From PRO6 sp035565775 (GTDB taxonomy: Bacteria; Pseudomonadota; Alphaproteobacteria; Rhizobiales; Xanthobacteraceae), in contig DATMRW010000007.1 in the NCBI GenBank assembly GCA_035565775.1, positions 62,001-126,000 of the forward strand: a DNA stretch of 64,000 bases. Reading direction: 5' to 3'. A program made the translations under genes and the position numbers. Within the stretch, counting starts at the first letter, position 1. Each line of letters starts with the position of its first letter. A model generated the notes under the pieces. The model searched no databases. It saw only the letters and a list, made by a program, of their open reading frames with translations, and was not told the DNA's origin. Of this stretch, positions 1-7,994 are shown in pieces.

Positions 1-453
1 GCGCGATCCGCGCGAGAGCAGCGCATGGAATTCGCGGTCGAGAAGCATCAGGTTCTCGATGTCACGCTTCTTGGTCGCCTCGACCATGCGTTTGAGGTTG
101 CTCTCGAGCGCCTCGATGTCGCTGTCGGTCGCGCGCTCGGCGGCCTGCCGCGCGCTGTGAATTTCGTTGATGAGCCGTACCTCGATGATCTGGAAAATTT
201 CATCGAGGCTGATCGGGCGCACGACGACGCCCTTGCGCGGCAAAACTTCCACCAGGCCGTCAATCATCAGATGATCGATGGCCTGGCGGACTGGCGTGCG
301 GCCAATGCCGAGTGCGTCACTCAAAACCGCTTCGCTCATCACTTCGCCGGGCTTCAGATCGCATGTGATGATGCGATGCTTGATGGCCTCATAGGCCGCC
401 TGGCGGAGCGATGTCCGATTCTGGTTGCTGGGTTTTGTCCGCGTTGCAGTCAA
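1..453 (-). CDS. GntR-family (FCD type) transcriptional regulator, 3' part outside window
   Basis: The leftward frame reads as an N-terminal winged helix-turn-helix of the GntR family followed by the beginning of an FCD ligand-binding domain. Visible family features are AYEAIKHRIITCDLKPGEVM, then LSDALGIGRTPVRQAIDHL (recognition helix), then LVEVLPRKGVVVRPISLDEI, and an FCD start with EVRLINEIHSARQAAE. About 151 residues are present; a full member is about 220-240, so the ligand-binding half lies beyond the left edge. No ATG occurs in frame upstream; a TTG at 453 preceded by GGAAGAG is the likely start. It sits upstream of a DUF2848 gene on the same strand and may control that gene or the ABC importer operon diverging from it. 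The family call is firm; the ligand is unknown. Confidence 0.85.
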   Translation of the reverse strand, partial: MTATRTKPSNQNRTSLRQAAYEAIKHRIITCDLKPGEVMSEAVLSDALGIGRTPVRQAIDHLMIDGLVEVLPRKGVVVRPISLDEIFQIIEVRLINEIHSARQAAERATDSDIEALESNLKRMVEATKKRDIENLMLLDREFHALLSRGSR

Positions 454-515
454 GGCGTTGGCTCTTCCGGATGGAGGAAGGAAACGGCGGGTGATGCACG
501 TTTCCTTCCGTTCAA

Positions 516-1196
516 TCAGGCCTGAAGGGTCTTTACATCATAGGCGAACTTGATGGTGCGCCCAAGTACGGGGTCGTGCAGTTCGGCTTCGAAGCGGGTG
601 CCGGGGCGGATGCCGCCGATCGCCGGAATGGTGCCGCCAAACATCACGGTGCCATCGGCAAGACGGCCGCTGTCGGCAAAGCCCTTGATTGTCTCCAGCG
701 GCGGAAGCAGCGCGGCGGTGGTGCCGTCCTGATAGAGTTCGCGCTTGCCGTCGATGATTGCGTAGGAGCGAAGCACCAGCGAATCCCAGTGGTTTTCGAC
801 CTCCTCGAACGGCCACACGGTGCTCGAGATCGGCTTCTCGCAGATCTGCTTCGACAAGGTGATGCCGTGGGTTTCCAACTTGCGGTCAGTGTGATCGGAG
901 CCGATGCCGACATACATCTTGCCGCCCGAGGCGATGATCACCGGCTCGACTTCGCCGCTGGAATCCTCGCCGACGACTTCGATGTAGCCGGACGTGGTGA
1001 GACGAGCCGCAGCAGCGCGGTAATAGGTCGGGATCTGGGCCGGGCGCGGCACGCCGAGTGCCGCCAGCTCCTCGATATGGTGTTCAATGGCGGCGCGATC
1101 GCGGCCTGCCCATCCGGCGATCACCAATGTTGAGACATCGATGGTCGCGGATGTCTGAGAAGATTTGTCTTCGATCTGAAGCTGCAGGCTGGTCAT
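516..1196 (-). CDS. DUF2848 family protein
   Basis: A 226-residue protein recognised as DUF2848, a family of unknown biochemical role often encoded beside catabolic transporters. Typical family segments are VIAGWAGRDRAAIEHHIEEL near residue 25, ALGVPRPAQIPTYYR, VVGEDSSGEVEPV and YVGIGSDHTDRKLE around residues 100-115, and WPFEEVENHWDSLVLRS. The fold is thought to resemble fumarylacetoacetate-hydrolase-like enzymes, but I cannot show a catalytic site. I chose the ATG at 1196 because homologues start close to the first strand; in-frame ATGs at 1214 and 1274 would add a basic extension. It lies 62 bp upstream of the GntR gene on the same strand, so both may be co-transcribed from the promoter region around 1280-1370. 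Confidence 0.75.
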   Translation of the reverse strand: MTSLQLQIEDKSSQTSATIDVSTLVIAGWAGRDRAAIEHHIEELAALGVPRPAQIPTYYRAAAARLTTSGYIEVVGEDSSGEVEPVIIASGGKMYVGIGSDHTDRKLETHGITLSKQICEKPISSTVWPFEEVENHWDSLVLRSYAIIDGKRELYQDGTTAALLPPLETIKGFADSGRLADGTVMFGGTIPAIGGIRPGTRFEAELHDPVLGRTIKFAYDVKTLQA

Positions 1197-1288
1197 GTCG
1201 ATTTGAATTCCCATCAAGCCAAAAACACGGGGCCGCAGCCTCGCTTTCGCGGTCGGAGGCCGGGCGCGTCCCATTCTAACTAATGTTT

Positions 1289-1304
1289 TTGTGAAATCTC
1301 ACAA
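1289..1304. promoter_or_regulatory. Inverted repeat TTGTGA-N4-TCACAA, possible operator
   Basis: A perfect 6-bp dyad with a 4-bp spacer lies about 90 bp upstream of the DUF2848 start. The half-sites resemble CRP/FNR boxes, but the spacing between TGTGA and TCACA is 4 rather than the 6 expected for CRP. A GntR-type dimer is an alternative binder. The dyad is seen directly; the function is inferred. Confidence 0.4.
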
Positions 1305-1345
1305 GTGTTTTATGGGGAGAAAGGGTAGTTTCCCCGAAGGGACTC

Positions 1346-1365
1346 TGCTTATGCGAGTATAAGCA
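1346..1365. promoter_or_regulatory. Inverted repeat TGCTTAT-N6-ATAAGCA, possible GntR operator
   Basis: A perfect 7-bp dyad with a 6-bp spacer lies in the AT-rich part of the divergent region. The adjacent GntR-type regulator gene makes it a reasonable candidate binding site for autogenous or transporter control. No binding evidence is available from sequence alone. Confidence 0.45.
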
Positions 1366-1927
1366 TGAGGCGGCGTTAAAACGAAACCGGATTTTGTATT
1401 CGCTGTAATGACTTGCGATGATTTCATCCGGTGTATGGGGATCGACCTTATGAGCGCAAGAAATGCGGCACCAACTGTGGAAAAGGCTGCCTGTATTAGT
1501 TCAGTTTCCGAATATCGATAGTTCAATATGTCGAATTGATACTGTAAAATCGTGAAATTGTATTAGTCGCTCATTGACTTCCGTCATATTGATCTATTAG
1601 TTGTCGCGTATTCAGAAGTCCACCTAGGGCAAACTTGGAAACGCGAAGGGTGAAACTGAGCGAAATGCATCGGATCGACACTTCTGCCGGATCGAGCGGC
1701 GCTCCTGTTCAACTGATGACGCGTCATGCTGGGTGGTGGGCAACCGTCGCCAGGGTGACGTGCCCGGTGCGGTCACCTTGGACGCTCTCACTCCTCTGAA
1801 TTCACACGGCTCTGCCGTGCCGGCATCGCCAGGATGGCGGTCTGCATGCGCGCGGACCGGCCAGCGGCGGCGATCAAGCGCATACCAAATCCTGCACAAT
1901 CAAACCTTCCCCAAAACGAGGATCAAG

Positions 1928-2956
1928 ATGAACCAGGCTTTCGCACGGAAATTTGCCATTTCCGCATTCTCGGCAGCGGCGCTGCTGTTCTCCGGAATGT
2001 CGGCCACGACGGCTCAGGCGCAGCAGGCGATGACTAAGGTCAATTACCAGGAGCCGACCCGTGCGCTGTTCTACGCGCCGTCGTACGTCGCGATGAACAA
2101 AAATTTCTTCAAGGAAGCTGGCCTCGACGTCTCGTTCCAGACCGCCGCCGGCGGCGACAAGATCATGGCCGCGCTCCTGACCGGCGGCGTCGACATCGCC
2201 CTGCTCGGACCCGAATATCCGCTCTACATCTGGCACGGCCAGTCGCCGCTCAAGATCAAGATCGTCAGCGGCCTTGCCGCAGCCGACGGCACCTTCCTCG
2301 TGAAGCGCGGCAAGGGGGCATCGTTCGACTGGGCTGATGTGAAGGGCAAGAAGATCCTTGGCTGGCGCAAGGGCAGCACCCCGACGCTCTTCCTCGAGGA
2401 AGCGCTGCGCATGAACAAGGTCAACCCGAACGCTGACGTCGAGGTCAACAACAACACCGCGATCCCGGCCCGCTTCGGCGCCTTCATGGCCGGCACCGGC
2501 GACTATGCGATCTTCTTCGAGCCGGATGCATCGCGTCTTGAGCGCGAGGGCGTGGCGACCATCGTCAAGTCGATCGGCGAGACTGTCGGCCAGGTTGACT
2601 ACACCGTGTTCGTGGCATCCGACGACTACATCAAGAAGAACCCGCAGACCGTCCAGGCCTGGACCAACTCGATCTACAAGGCTCAGCGCTGGATCGATAA
2701 GGCTTCGGTCGAAGAGATCGCCGATGCCATCGCTTCGTTCTTCCCCGGCATCGAGCGCCAGGACCTCGTCAGCTCGGTCAAGCGCTATCGCGAAAAGGGC
2801 CTTTGGAAGAAGGATCCGCTCGTGAAGCCGGAAGCCATCACCAAGCTCGAAGAGATTTTGATCGCCGGCGAAACCCTCAAGTCCGACCAGCGCGTCAAGT
2901 ATGAGAACGTTGTTGCGCCGCAGTTCGCCAACGAAGCGATCAAAGCCGCTCAGTAA
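1928..2956 (+). CDS. ABC transporter substrate-binding protein, NMT1/THI5 (NitT/TauT) type
   Basis: A 342-residue periplasmic solute-binding protein. The N-terminus is a Sec signal peptide (basic MNQAFARKF, a hydrophobic core, then a likely cleavage after AQA near residue 36). The mature part starts with KVNYQEPTRALFYAPSYVAM and contains GLDVSFQTAAGGDKIMAALL and VDIALLGPEYPLY, the pattern of the NMT1/THI5 family that binds nitrate, sulfonates, pyrimidine precursors or aromatic-like ligands. The ATG at 1928 follows GAGG and is the only start that gives a signal peptide; the frame stays open upstream to 1733. It heads a three-gene operon with an ATPase and a permease. Substrate is unknown; the nearby monooxygenase genes suggest an organic compound. 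Confidence 0.9.
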   Translation: MNQAFARKFAISAFSAAALLFSGMSATTAQAQQAMTKVNYQEPTRALFYAPSYVAMNKNFFKEAGLDVSFQTAAGGDKIMAALLTGGVDIALLGPEYPLYIWHGQSPLKIKIVSGLAAADGTFLVKRGKGASFDWADVKGKKILGWRKGSTPTLFLEEALRMNKVNPNADVEVNNNTAIPARFGAFMAGTGDYAIFFEPDASRLEREGVATIVKSIGETVGQVDYTVFVASDDYIKKNPQTVQAWTNSIYKAQRWIDKASVEEIADAIASFFPGIERQDLVSSVKRYREKGLWKKDPLVKPEAITKLEEILIAGETLKSDQRVKYENVVAPQFANEAIKAAQ

Positions 2957-2989
2957 CTTTCCTCTCGTCTGAACTATGGGGACCGCCAG

Positions 2990-3781
2990 ATGGTCAAACA
3001 AACCCCAAAGATAGAATTCAGGAACGTTTCCTTGCGGTATTTCAGCAAGGAAGGCGAAACTGAAGCTCTTCGCAACATCTCCTTCAGTGTTCGTGCGGGA
3101 GAGTTCGTCAGCATCGTCGGGCAGAGCGGGTGCGGCAAGAGTACGCTGCTCTCGCTACTCAGCGGTCTGATCGCTCCCACGTCTGGCGAAGTCTTCGTGG
3201 ACGGCAAGAAGATCGACGGCCCCTCGCCGTTGACTGCATTCATGCTCCAGCAGGATTCCCTGTTCGAGTGGCGCACGGTGCTCAAGAACACCATGCTTGG
3301 TCCCGAATTCCGCGGGACCTTGAATGCGAATACACGCAAACGCGCGGAGTCCTTGCTGACCTCTTATGGTCTCAAGGACTTCATGCACCATCTCCCGCAG
3401 CAGCTCTCTGGCGGCATGCGCCAGCGTGCCGCGCTCGCGCGCACGATGTGCTCGGACCCGGATGTGCTGCTGCTCGACGAGCCGTTCTCGGCGCTCGACT
3501 TCCAGACCCGTCTGTCGATCGCGGATGAAATCTCGACCATCATCCGCAAGGAAGGCAAGACGGCGGTGCTCGTTACGCACGACATCGGCGAAGCTGTCAG
3601 CATGTCGGACCGGGTCATCGTGCTTTCGAGCCGCCCCGGCCGCATCAAGGCAGAATACGAGATCGCCTATCCGAGCTGCGGCAACGATCGGCCGTCGCCG
3701 ATGAAGGCGCGTGAGGCTGCCGAGTATCACGGATACTTCAATACGCTTTGGGAGGAGCTGGACGCTCATGCCACTCACTAA
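2990..3781 (+). CDS. ABC transporter ATP-binding protein (NitT/TauT type)
   Basis: A 263-residue ABC ATPase that would energise import by the neighbouring permease. Walker A is GQSGCGKST near residue 44, the Q-loop is FMLQQDSLFEW near 84, the signature is LSGGMRQRAALART near 139, and Walker B is VLLLDEPFSALD near 159, followed by the H-loop VLVTHD. The Q-loop context and length fit the TauB/SsuB/NrtD group. The gene starts 33 bp after the binding-protein gene and its end overlaps the permease start by 14 bp, so the three are translated from one mRNA. Confidence 0.93.
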   Translation: MVKQTPKIEFRNVSLRYFSKEGETEALRNISFSVRAGEFVSIVGQSGCGKSTLLSLLSGLIAPTSGEVFVDGKKIDGPSPLTAFMLQQDSLFEWRTVLKNTMLGPEFRGTLNANTRKRAESLLTSYGLKDFMHHLPQQLSGGMRQRAALARTMCSDPDVLLLDEPFSALDFQTRLSIADEISTIIRKEGKTAVLVTHDIGEAVSMSDRVIVLSSRPGRIKAEYEIAYPSCGNDRPSPMKAREAAEYHGYFNTLWEELDAHATH

Positions 3782-4634
3782 CGGTGCATCCACTGCAGCG
3801 CTGGAACAGGCTTCGGCCGCCAGCGCGGCTCCCTCGCCGAGCCCGGCCTATCTCCAATGGAAACGCCACCAGCGTATGCGGGTGTGGTCGATCCGGATGA
3901 CCCAGTTTCTGCTGCTGGTCGCCTTCCTCTTTCTGTGGGAAGTCTCGGCGCGGAGCCACTGGGTCAACCCGATGCTCACGAGCTATCCGACGGCGGTCTG
4001 GACGTCATTCGCCCAGACGGTCGCGGACGGCTCGCTGTGGCAGCACGTCTGGATCACACTGATCGAAACCGTTGCCTCCTTCACCATCAGCATGGTGCTG
4101 GGCGTTTTGATTGCGATCGTGCTGTGGCTGTCGCCGTTCCTTGATCGCGTGCTCGACCCGTTCCTGGTGGTCGGCAACGCGCTGCCGAAAATCGCACTGG
4201 TGCCGATCTTCTACATCTGGCTCGGCCCGCAATGGTCGATCTACGGCATCGCGGTCGCGATCAGCGTCTTCATCACCATTCTGATGGCCTATACCGGTTT
4301 CTGTCAGACCGACCCGAACAAGCTGAAACTGGCGCGCACCTTCGGCGCAAGCCGGCTTCAGACGCTGCAGAAGGTTGTGCTGCCGAGCAATCTGATGACC
4401 ATCATCGCCGCGCTCAAGGCGAATATCGGTCTCGCGCTGGTTGGCGTCATCGTCGGCGAATTCCAGTCCTCGAAGGCTGGTCTTGGCTACATGATCCAGT
4501 ACGGCAGCCAGATCTTCAAGATGGACATGGTGATGATGGCCATCGTCATTCTCGGGATCATTTCGCTGGCGCTGTACTCGCTCATCCAGTTCGCCGAGAA
4601 CGCGATCATGAAGACCCGCCGGGGCGCTGTCTGA
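3768..4634 (+). CDS. ABC transporter permease (BPD_transp_1, NitT/TauT type)
   Basis: A 288-residue inner-membrane permease with about six hydrophobic segments. The N-terminal 40 residues are polar and Ala/Ser-rich; the first membrane segment is FLLLVAFLFLWEVSA. The cytoplasmic EAA-type loop is recognisable as ARTFGASRLQTLQKVVLPSNL, ending in the usual coupling-helix proline. The ATG at 3768 overlaps the ATPase gene and has a strong GGAGGAG ribosome-binding site at about 3751. It completes the importer; no further transporter gene follows, and a terminator lies 27 bp downstream. Confidence 0.92.
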   Translation: MPLTNGASTAALEQASAASAAPSPSPAYLQWKRHQRMRVWSIRMTQFLLLVAFLFLWEVSARSHWVNPMLTSYPTAVWTSFAQTVADGSLWQHVWITLIETVASFTISMVLGVLIAIVLWLSPFLDRVLDPFLVVGNALPKIALVPIFYIWLGPQWSIYGIAVAISVFITILMAYTGFCQTDPNKLKLARTFGASRLQTLQKVVLPSNLMTIIAALKANIGLALVGVIVGEFQSSKAGLGYMIQYGSQIFKMDMVMMAIVILGIISLALYSLIQFAENAIMKTRRGAV

Positions 4635-4660
4635 CGCTCCTCGACTGAAGCGCACAAATG

Positions 4661-4697
4661 AAAAGCCCCGGCTTCGATTGGAAGCCGGGGCTTTTTC
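4661..4697. terminator. Rho-independent terminator, probably bidirectional
   Basis: A 15-bp perfect stem, AAAAGCCCCGGCTTC paired with its complement, surrounds a 5-base loop and is followed by a T tract. Because the stem starts with As and ends with Ts it can act for the importer operon (rightward) and the cupin operon (leftward), which converge here. Confidence 0.9.
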
Positions 4698-4763
4698 GTA
4701 TCGGAGGAAGACTGCGGACCGGATCGCGGAAGACCGGCCCGCAGCAACCGTGGGGCTAAAGCC

Positions 4764-5144
4764 TTAGGCCGGATCGAAATAGTGGATTTCGAGCAGCATG
4801 CAGCCCTTCACCGACTTGAACGGGCCGTGATAGGCGCCCGGCGGACGGCAGGCATAGGTGTTCGGATCAAAGCTCTGGCCGCCTTCGCCGTTCTCGTCGT
4901 TGCCGACGATCAGGTCGCCGGAGAGCAGATACACTTCTTCCCAGTATTCGTGGACGAAGGGCTTCGTCGTGTAGGTGCCGGGCACGAAGCGGAGCAAGCG
5001 GGTCCGCGAACCACGCTTGTTCTCTTCGTCCAGGGCACCCGACAGGATTTTCTGCTGAATGCCGGAGGGGTAGCCGGGAGGAACCTCCCAGCCGGAATTC
5101 ATGTCGAGCGTGTAGAATTCGTCATGCTGCTTGTTGATAGCCAT
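4764..5144 (-). CDS. Cupin-domain protein
   Basis: A 126-residue single-domain cupin. The first cupin motif is visible as KPFVHEYWEEVYLLSGDLIV (residues about 62-81; a metal-binding His followed by two glutamates), and the second as CRPPGAYHGPF near residue 103 with its His. It resembles ChrR-like or acetylacetone-cleaving-type small cupins that bind a divalent metal. It is the last gene of the leftward set with the flavin reductase and HpaB-type monooxygenase, 23 bp after the monooxygenase gene, so it may act on the hydroxylated product or as an accessory metal dioxygenase. The exact reaction cannot be read from the sequence. Confidence 0.8.
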   Translation of the reverse strand: MAINKQHDEFYTLDMNSGWEVPPGYPSGIQQKILSGALDEENKRGSRTRLLRFVPGTYTTKPFVHEYWEEVYLLSGDLIVGNDENGEGGQSFDPNTYACRPPGAYHGPFKSVKGCMLLEIHYFDPA

Positions 5145-5167
5145 TCGTCTCTCTCCTGGGCAGGAAC

Positions 5168-6640
5168 TCAGGCCTTGGTGCGGGTCTTGAGCTCTTCATC
5201 GAGGCTATACGAGCTCAGCATCTTCTCGACAAGGTCGTCCGCCGCCTTCCAGTCATAGGTGCGGAACGAGTGGCCCTTGGTGACGAAGGTCGCGCCGGCG
5301 TAGAACATCTCGTACTGGTGATGGCGCGAGCCGAATTCGGAGCCGACCGCATCCCAGGCGAGCTTGTAGAACTTGACGCGCTCGCGCGAATTCGCCGCCG
5401 GCGACTGCTGGGTCTTGTCGATCAGCGCGGCCATTTCCGGATTGGCGAAATCGTCGATCGAGGACGGCAACATGATCATGCCGCCACCGGCCAGCTCGCG
5501 GAGGGTGTTGAGCACCTTCGGGTAGAGCTGCTGGGTGAGCGTCTGCGCCGCGTAGAGCGTGTGGCGGTCCGGCACGAAATACGGGCCAACCTGACGGCCC
5601 TTGATTTCCATCGCGGCAACCAGCGCGTCGACCATGCCCGACTCGGCAGCGAGCTGGCCAAGCGTCTCGCGCACCTGCGGGAAGCCGGTGATGCCGTTGA
5701 TCTCGGCGGTGCGGTGGGCGATGCCGACCAGGAAGCGCAGCTTGACGGACAGGCGGACCATCGCCTGATGGTTCTGGTGGACGTGAGCAGGCGTCGCGTG
5801 GAACTGCTTCTGCGACATTTCGATGTCGCCATCGATGAAGACGCGGTCCCACGGCACGCGGACGTCGTCGAAGTAGAGCACTGCGTCGTTCTCGTCGAAG
5901 CGGCTGGCCATCGGATTGTCGAACACCGACACCGCGCCTTCCTCGTAGGACTTGCGCGACAGGATCTTGAGGCCCTTGGTGTTCATCGGGATGGCGAAGG
6001 AGAGCGCATAACGCTCGTCGCCCGGGCGCAGCGGCTGGATGCAGCTCACGAACACTTCGTTGGCGACGACGCCGCCGGTTGCGAGCATCTTTGCGCCGCG
6101 GATGATCAGGCCTTCGTCGTCACGCTCGACCATGCCGGCGGTGAGGAACGGATCAGCCTGCTCGTTGGCCGACTTCGAGCGGTCCGCCTGCGGGTTGATG
6201 ATGACGTAGGTCAGGTAGAGATCGTTGTCGCGCGCGTAGCGGTAGTAGTCCGCAAGCGCCTTGGCGCGGGCCGGGTTGTAGGCTTCGAACACGTCGAGGC
6301 CCATATACATGCCGGCGATGCAGGAGGCGACGTGGTCCGGCGCGCGGCCCATGAAGCCGGCATGCAGGCTGCCCCAGGATTCGAGCGCTTGCCGGCGCTC
6401 AACCATCTCCTGGTGGTTCGCCGGCAGCTGCCAGATGCGGTTGGCGCGGCCGCCCTCGGGCGTCTCATAGGTCATGAGCTCGCGGTTTTCCGGCGCGCTG
6501 GCATAGTCGAACAGCTTCTCGACCGATTTCACGACGTTGCGGAACGACGGATGGGTCGTGACGTCGTCGATCTTCTCGCCGTTGATGTAAATCGCGCGGC
6601 CGTCGCGCAGGCTCTCGGTGTGTTGCTTTCCGGTCTTCAT
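5168..6640 (-). CDS. HpaB-family FADH2-dependent monooxygenase (4-hydroxyphenylacetate 3-monooxygenase type, oxygenase component)
   Basis: A 490-residue protein of the HpaB/PvcC family, which uses reduced FAD supplied by a partner reductase to hydroxylate phenolic substrates; the same fold also includes 4-hydroxybutyryl-CoA dehydratase. Recognisable parts are the N-terminal SLRDGRAIYINGEKI, the central LTYVIINPQADRSKSANEQA near residue 140, GLIIRGAKMLATGG, and the C-terminal YAAQTLTQQLYPKV and LRELAGGGMIMLPSS. The frame stays open upstream, but the ATG at 6640 with GGAG about 10 bp before it fits the family start. It lies 22 bp after a flavin reductase gene, the expected two-component arrangement. 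The real substrate is not determinable here. Confidence 0.88.
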   Translation of the reverse strand: MKTGKQHTESLRDGRAIYINGEKIDDVTTHPSFRNVVKSVEKLFDYASAPENRELMTYETPEGGRANRIWQLPANHQEMVERRQALESWGSLHAGFMGRAPDHVASCIAGMYMGLDVFEAYNPARAKALADYYRYARDNDLYLTYVIINPQADRSKSANEQADPFLTAGMVERDDEGLIIRGAKMLATGGVVANEVFVSCIQPLRPGDERYALSFAIPMNTKGLKILSRKSYEEGAVSVFDNPMASRFDENDAVLYFDDVRVPWDRVFIDGDIEMSQKQFHATPAHVHQNHQAMVRLSVKLRFLVGIAHRTAEINGITGFPQVRETLGQLAAESGMVDALVAAMEIKGRQVGPYFVPDRHTLYAAQTLTQQLYPKVLNTLRELAGGGMIMLPSSIDDFANPEMAALIDKTQQSPAANSRERVKFYKLAWDAVGSEFGSRHHQYEMFYAGATFVTKGHSFRTYDWKAADDLVEKMLSSYSLDEELKTRTKA

Positions 6641-6662
6641 CTTTGGCTCCGTGGGCGAAAGG

Positions 6663-7193
6663 TCAGTAATGCATCGGCAGCGGCCAGTCGTAGGCCGGCT
6701 CGTCTGCGGGTGTGAGGTTTTGGTAGCGGCCGCGGAAGAACACCAAGGGTGCGGGTTTCTGCGGATGGGTGGCGTAGCGCACGACACGGCCCACGAAGAT
6801 GACGTGGTCGCCGCCGTCATAGGTGGCGTAGGGCGTGCACTCGAAATGGGCGAGGGCGCCGTTGATCAGCGGCGCCTCGGCGTGGCCGACGGTGCGTTCG
6901 ATGTCGCTCCACTTGTCGGCCATCCTGCGGGCGAACTGATTGGCAATGCTTGCCTGATGCTTGGCGAGAACGTTGACCGCGTAGCCCTCGGCTTCTTCCA
7001 TGGCAGGCAGGCTCAGCGCCTTGCGGTCGACGCTGAACAAGATAAGGGGAGGATCGAGCGAGACCGAGTTGAAGGAACTCATGGTCATGCCGATCAGCTC
7101 GCCGGATTTGCTCCGGGCGGTGATCACCGCGACGCCGGTGGCAAACTCGCCAAGCGCGAACCGAAACTGACGATCGTCACTCACGGCGGTCAT
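6663..7193 (-). CDS. Flavin reductase (HpaC-like, two-component monooxygenase)
   Basis: A 176-residue flavin reductase-like domain protein. It begins FRFALGEFATGVAVITA and continues with LIGMTMSSFNSVSLDPPLIL, the hallmark of the NAD(P)H:FMN/FAD reductase family, and ends with RYQNL. It should reduce FAD for the downstream HpaB-type oxygenase. The ATG at 7193 is preceded by AAGGAA. The gene is first of the reductase, monooxygenase, cupin operon. A dyad that might bind the upstream MarR regulator begins only 11 bp before the start codon. Confidence 0.9.
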   Translation of the reverse strand: MTAVSDDRQFRFALGEFATGVAVITARSKSGELIGMTMSSFNSVSLDPPLILFSVDRKALSLPAMEEAEGYAVNVLAKHQASIANQFARRMADKWSDIERTVGHAEAPLINGALAHFECTPYATYDGGDHVIFVGRVVRYATHPQKPAPLVFFRGRYQNLTPADEPAYDWPLPMHY

Positions 7194-7204
7194 TTCCTTG
7201 CAAA

Positions 7205-7225
7205 ATAGCTTTGTAAGATAGCTAT
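7205..7225. promoter_or_regulatory. Inverted repeat ATAGCT-N9-AGCTAT, candidate MarR operator
   Basis: A 6-bp perfect dyad lies just upstream of the flavin reductase ribosome-binding site. The string AAAATAGCTT at its left side recurs at 8042-8051 upstream of the MarR gene, as expected if MarR controls both promoters. Binding is inferred. Confidence 0.5.
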
Positions 7226-7436
7226 ATCGTAAAGGTTTTAATTCGCGCGCGTCAAGACGGCTGTAGGTACGGTCGTCGTTTTGCTAGATTTCAAAGGCGC
7301 AGCTTGAGCGGCGAACGGCGAAAAAATCCGAAACAAGGGCGAAAATTGGCCCGTCCGCGGGAAATTTCGTGCCAAAACCGGCAAATGTCAAAAAAATCAA
7401 GAAATGCAGCGGACGGCCGGTTCCGCTGTGGAGGAA

Positions 7437-7994
7437 CTAACGTCCTGTCGGCATGCGGACGCCTGCGGTCAGCCACTCCTGGACCGAGTTCGCAAGGCGC
7501 ACGCCGCGCTCGCCGCTGTCGACCAATTCCGCCATGATCACCCGAAGCTGGTCGAACTGCTTGCCGGTGAGGGGTTCAAACAGGGCGTCGTTGACCGGGC
7601 GCTGGAGCGCCGACAACTCGTCGATCTTGCGCTGGCCATGGCGGCTGACGCGGAGTTGCACGCGGCGGCGGTCGGCGGGGTCCACGACCTTTTTGACGAA
7701 AGACGCGGCAACCAGCTTGTTGATCTCATTGGTCACGAAAGAGCCGCTCAGATGCAGCGTTTCGGCAATTCGGTTGACGCCGAAACCCTCGAGCTTGCCG
7801 TGGCGGGCGATGGTGATGAGGATCATGTACTGGGTGGACGACAGGCCAATCGCCTCCGCGAACTTGGCGCGCACCGTCTCGAGGGCCCGCGAGAACGCGA
7901 AGAAGTCGTTCAGCATCTGCCGGAAGGCGACATCACTCTCATCGACCAATAGCTCTGGGCGCGAAACTGTTGATGGAGTTTCATGTCTTTCCAT
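7437..7994 (-). CDS. MarR-family transcriptional regulator
   Basis: A 185-residue MarR-type winged-helix regulator. The DNA-binding part reads LSSTQYMILITIARHG, then GFGVNRIAETLHLSGSFVTN (recognition helix) and the wing KKVVDPADRRRVQLRVSRHG, spanning about residues 50-125; flanking helices provide dimerisation. It is slightly longer than the usual 140-160 residues because of an N-terminal extension. It lies directly upstream of, and on the same strand as, the flavin reductase/monooxygenase/cupin operon, so it is the likely phenolic-responsive regulator of that operon. Confidence 0.9.
   Translation of the reverse strand: MERHETPSTVSRPELLVDESDVAFRQMLNDFFAFSRALETVRAKFAEAIGLSSTQYMILITIARHGKLEGFGVNRIAETLHLSGSFVTNEINKLVAASFVKKVVDPADRRRVQLRVSRHGQRKIDELSALQRPVNDALFEPLTGKQFDQLRVIMAELVDSGERGVRLANSVQEWLTAGVRMPTGR

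Larger units (their letters stand above)
1197..1927. other. Divergent intergenic region between DUF2848 gene and ABC importer operon
   Basis: About 730 bases with no convincing gene. The part from 1275 to 1620 is markedly more AT-rich than the surroundings and contains two good inverted repeats (listed separately). From about 1620 to 1900 the base composition returns to coding-like GC, and open frames there extend the ABC substrate-binding protein upstream, but they carry no signal peptide and no family similarity I recognise. It probably holds the promoters for both flanking operons and a long leader for the transporter mRNA. Confidence 0.6.

Noticed and set aside
1289..1304. CRP-like site TTGTGA...TCACAA
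   Set aside because: Half-sites fit CRP but the 4-base spacing between TGTGA and TCACA is wrong for it. Kept only as a generic inverted repeat.
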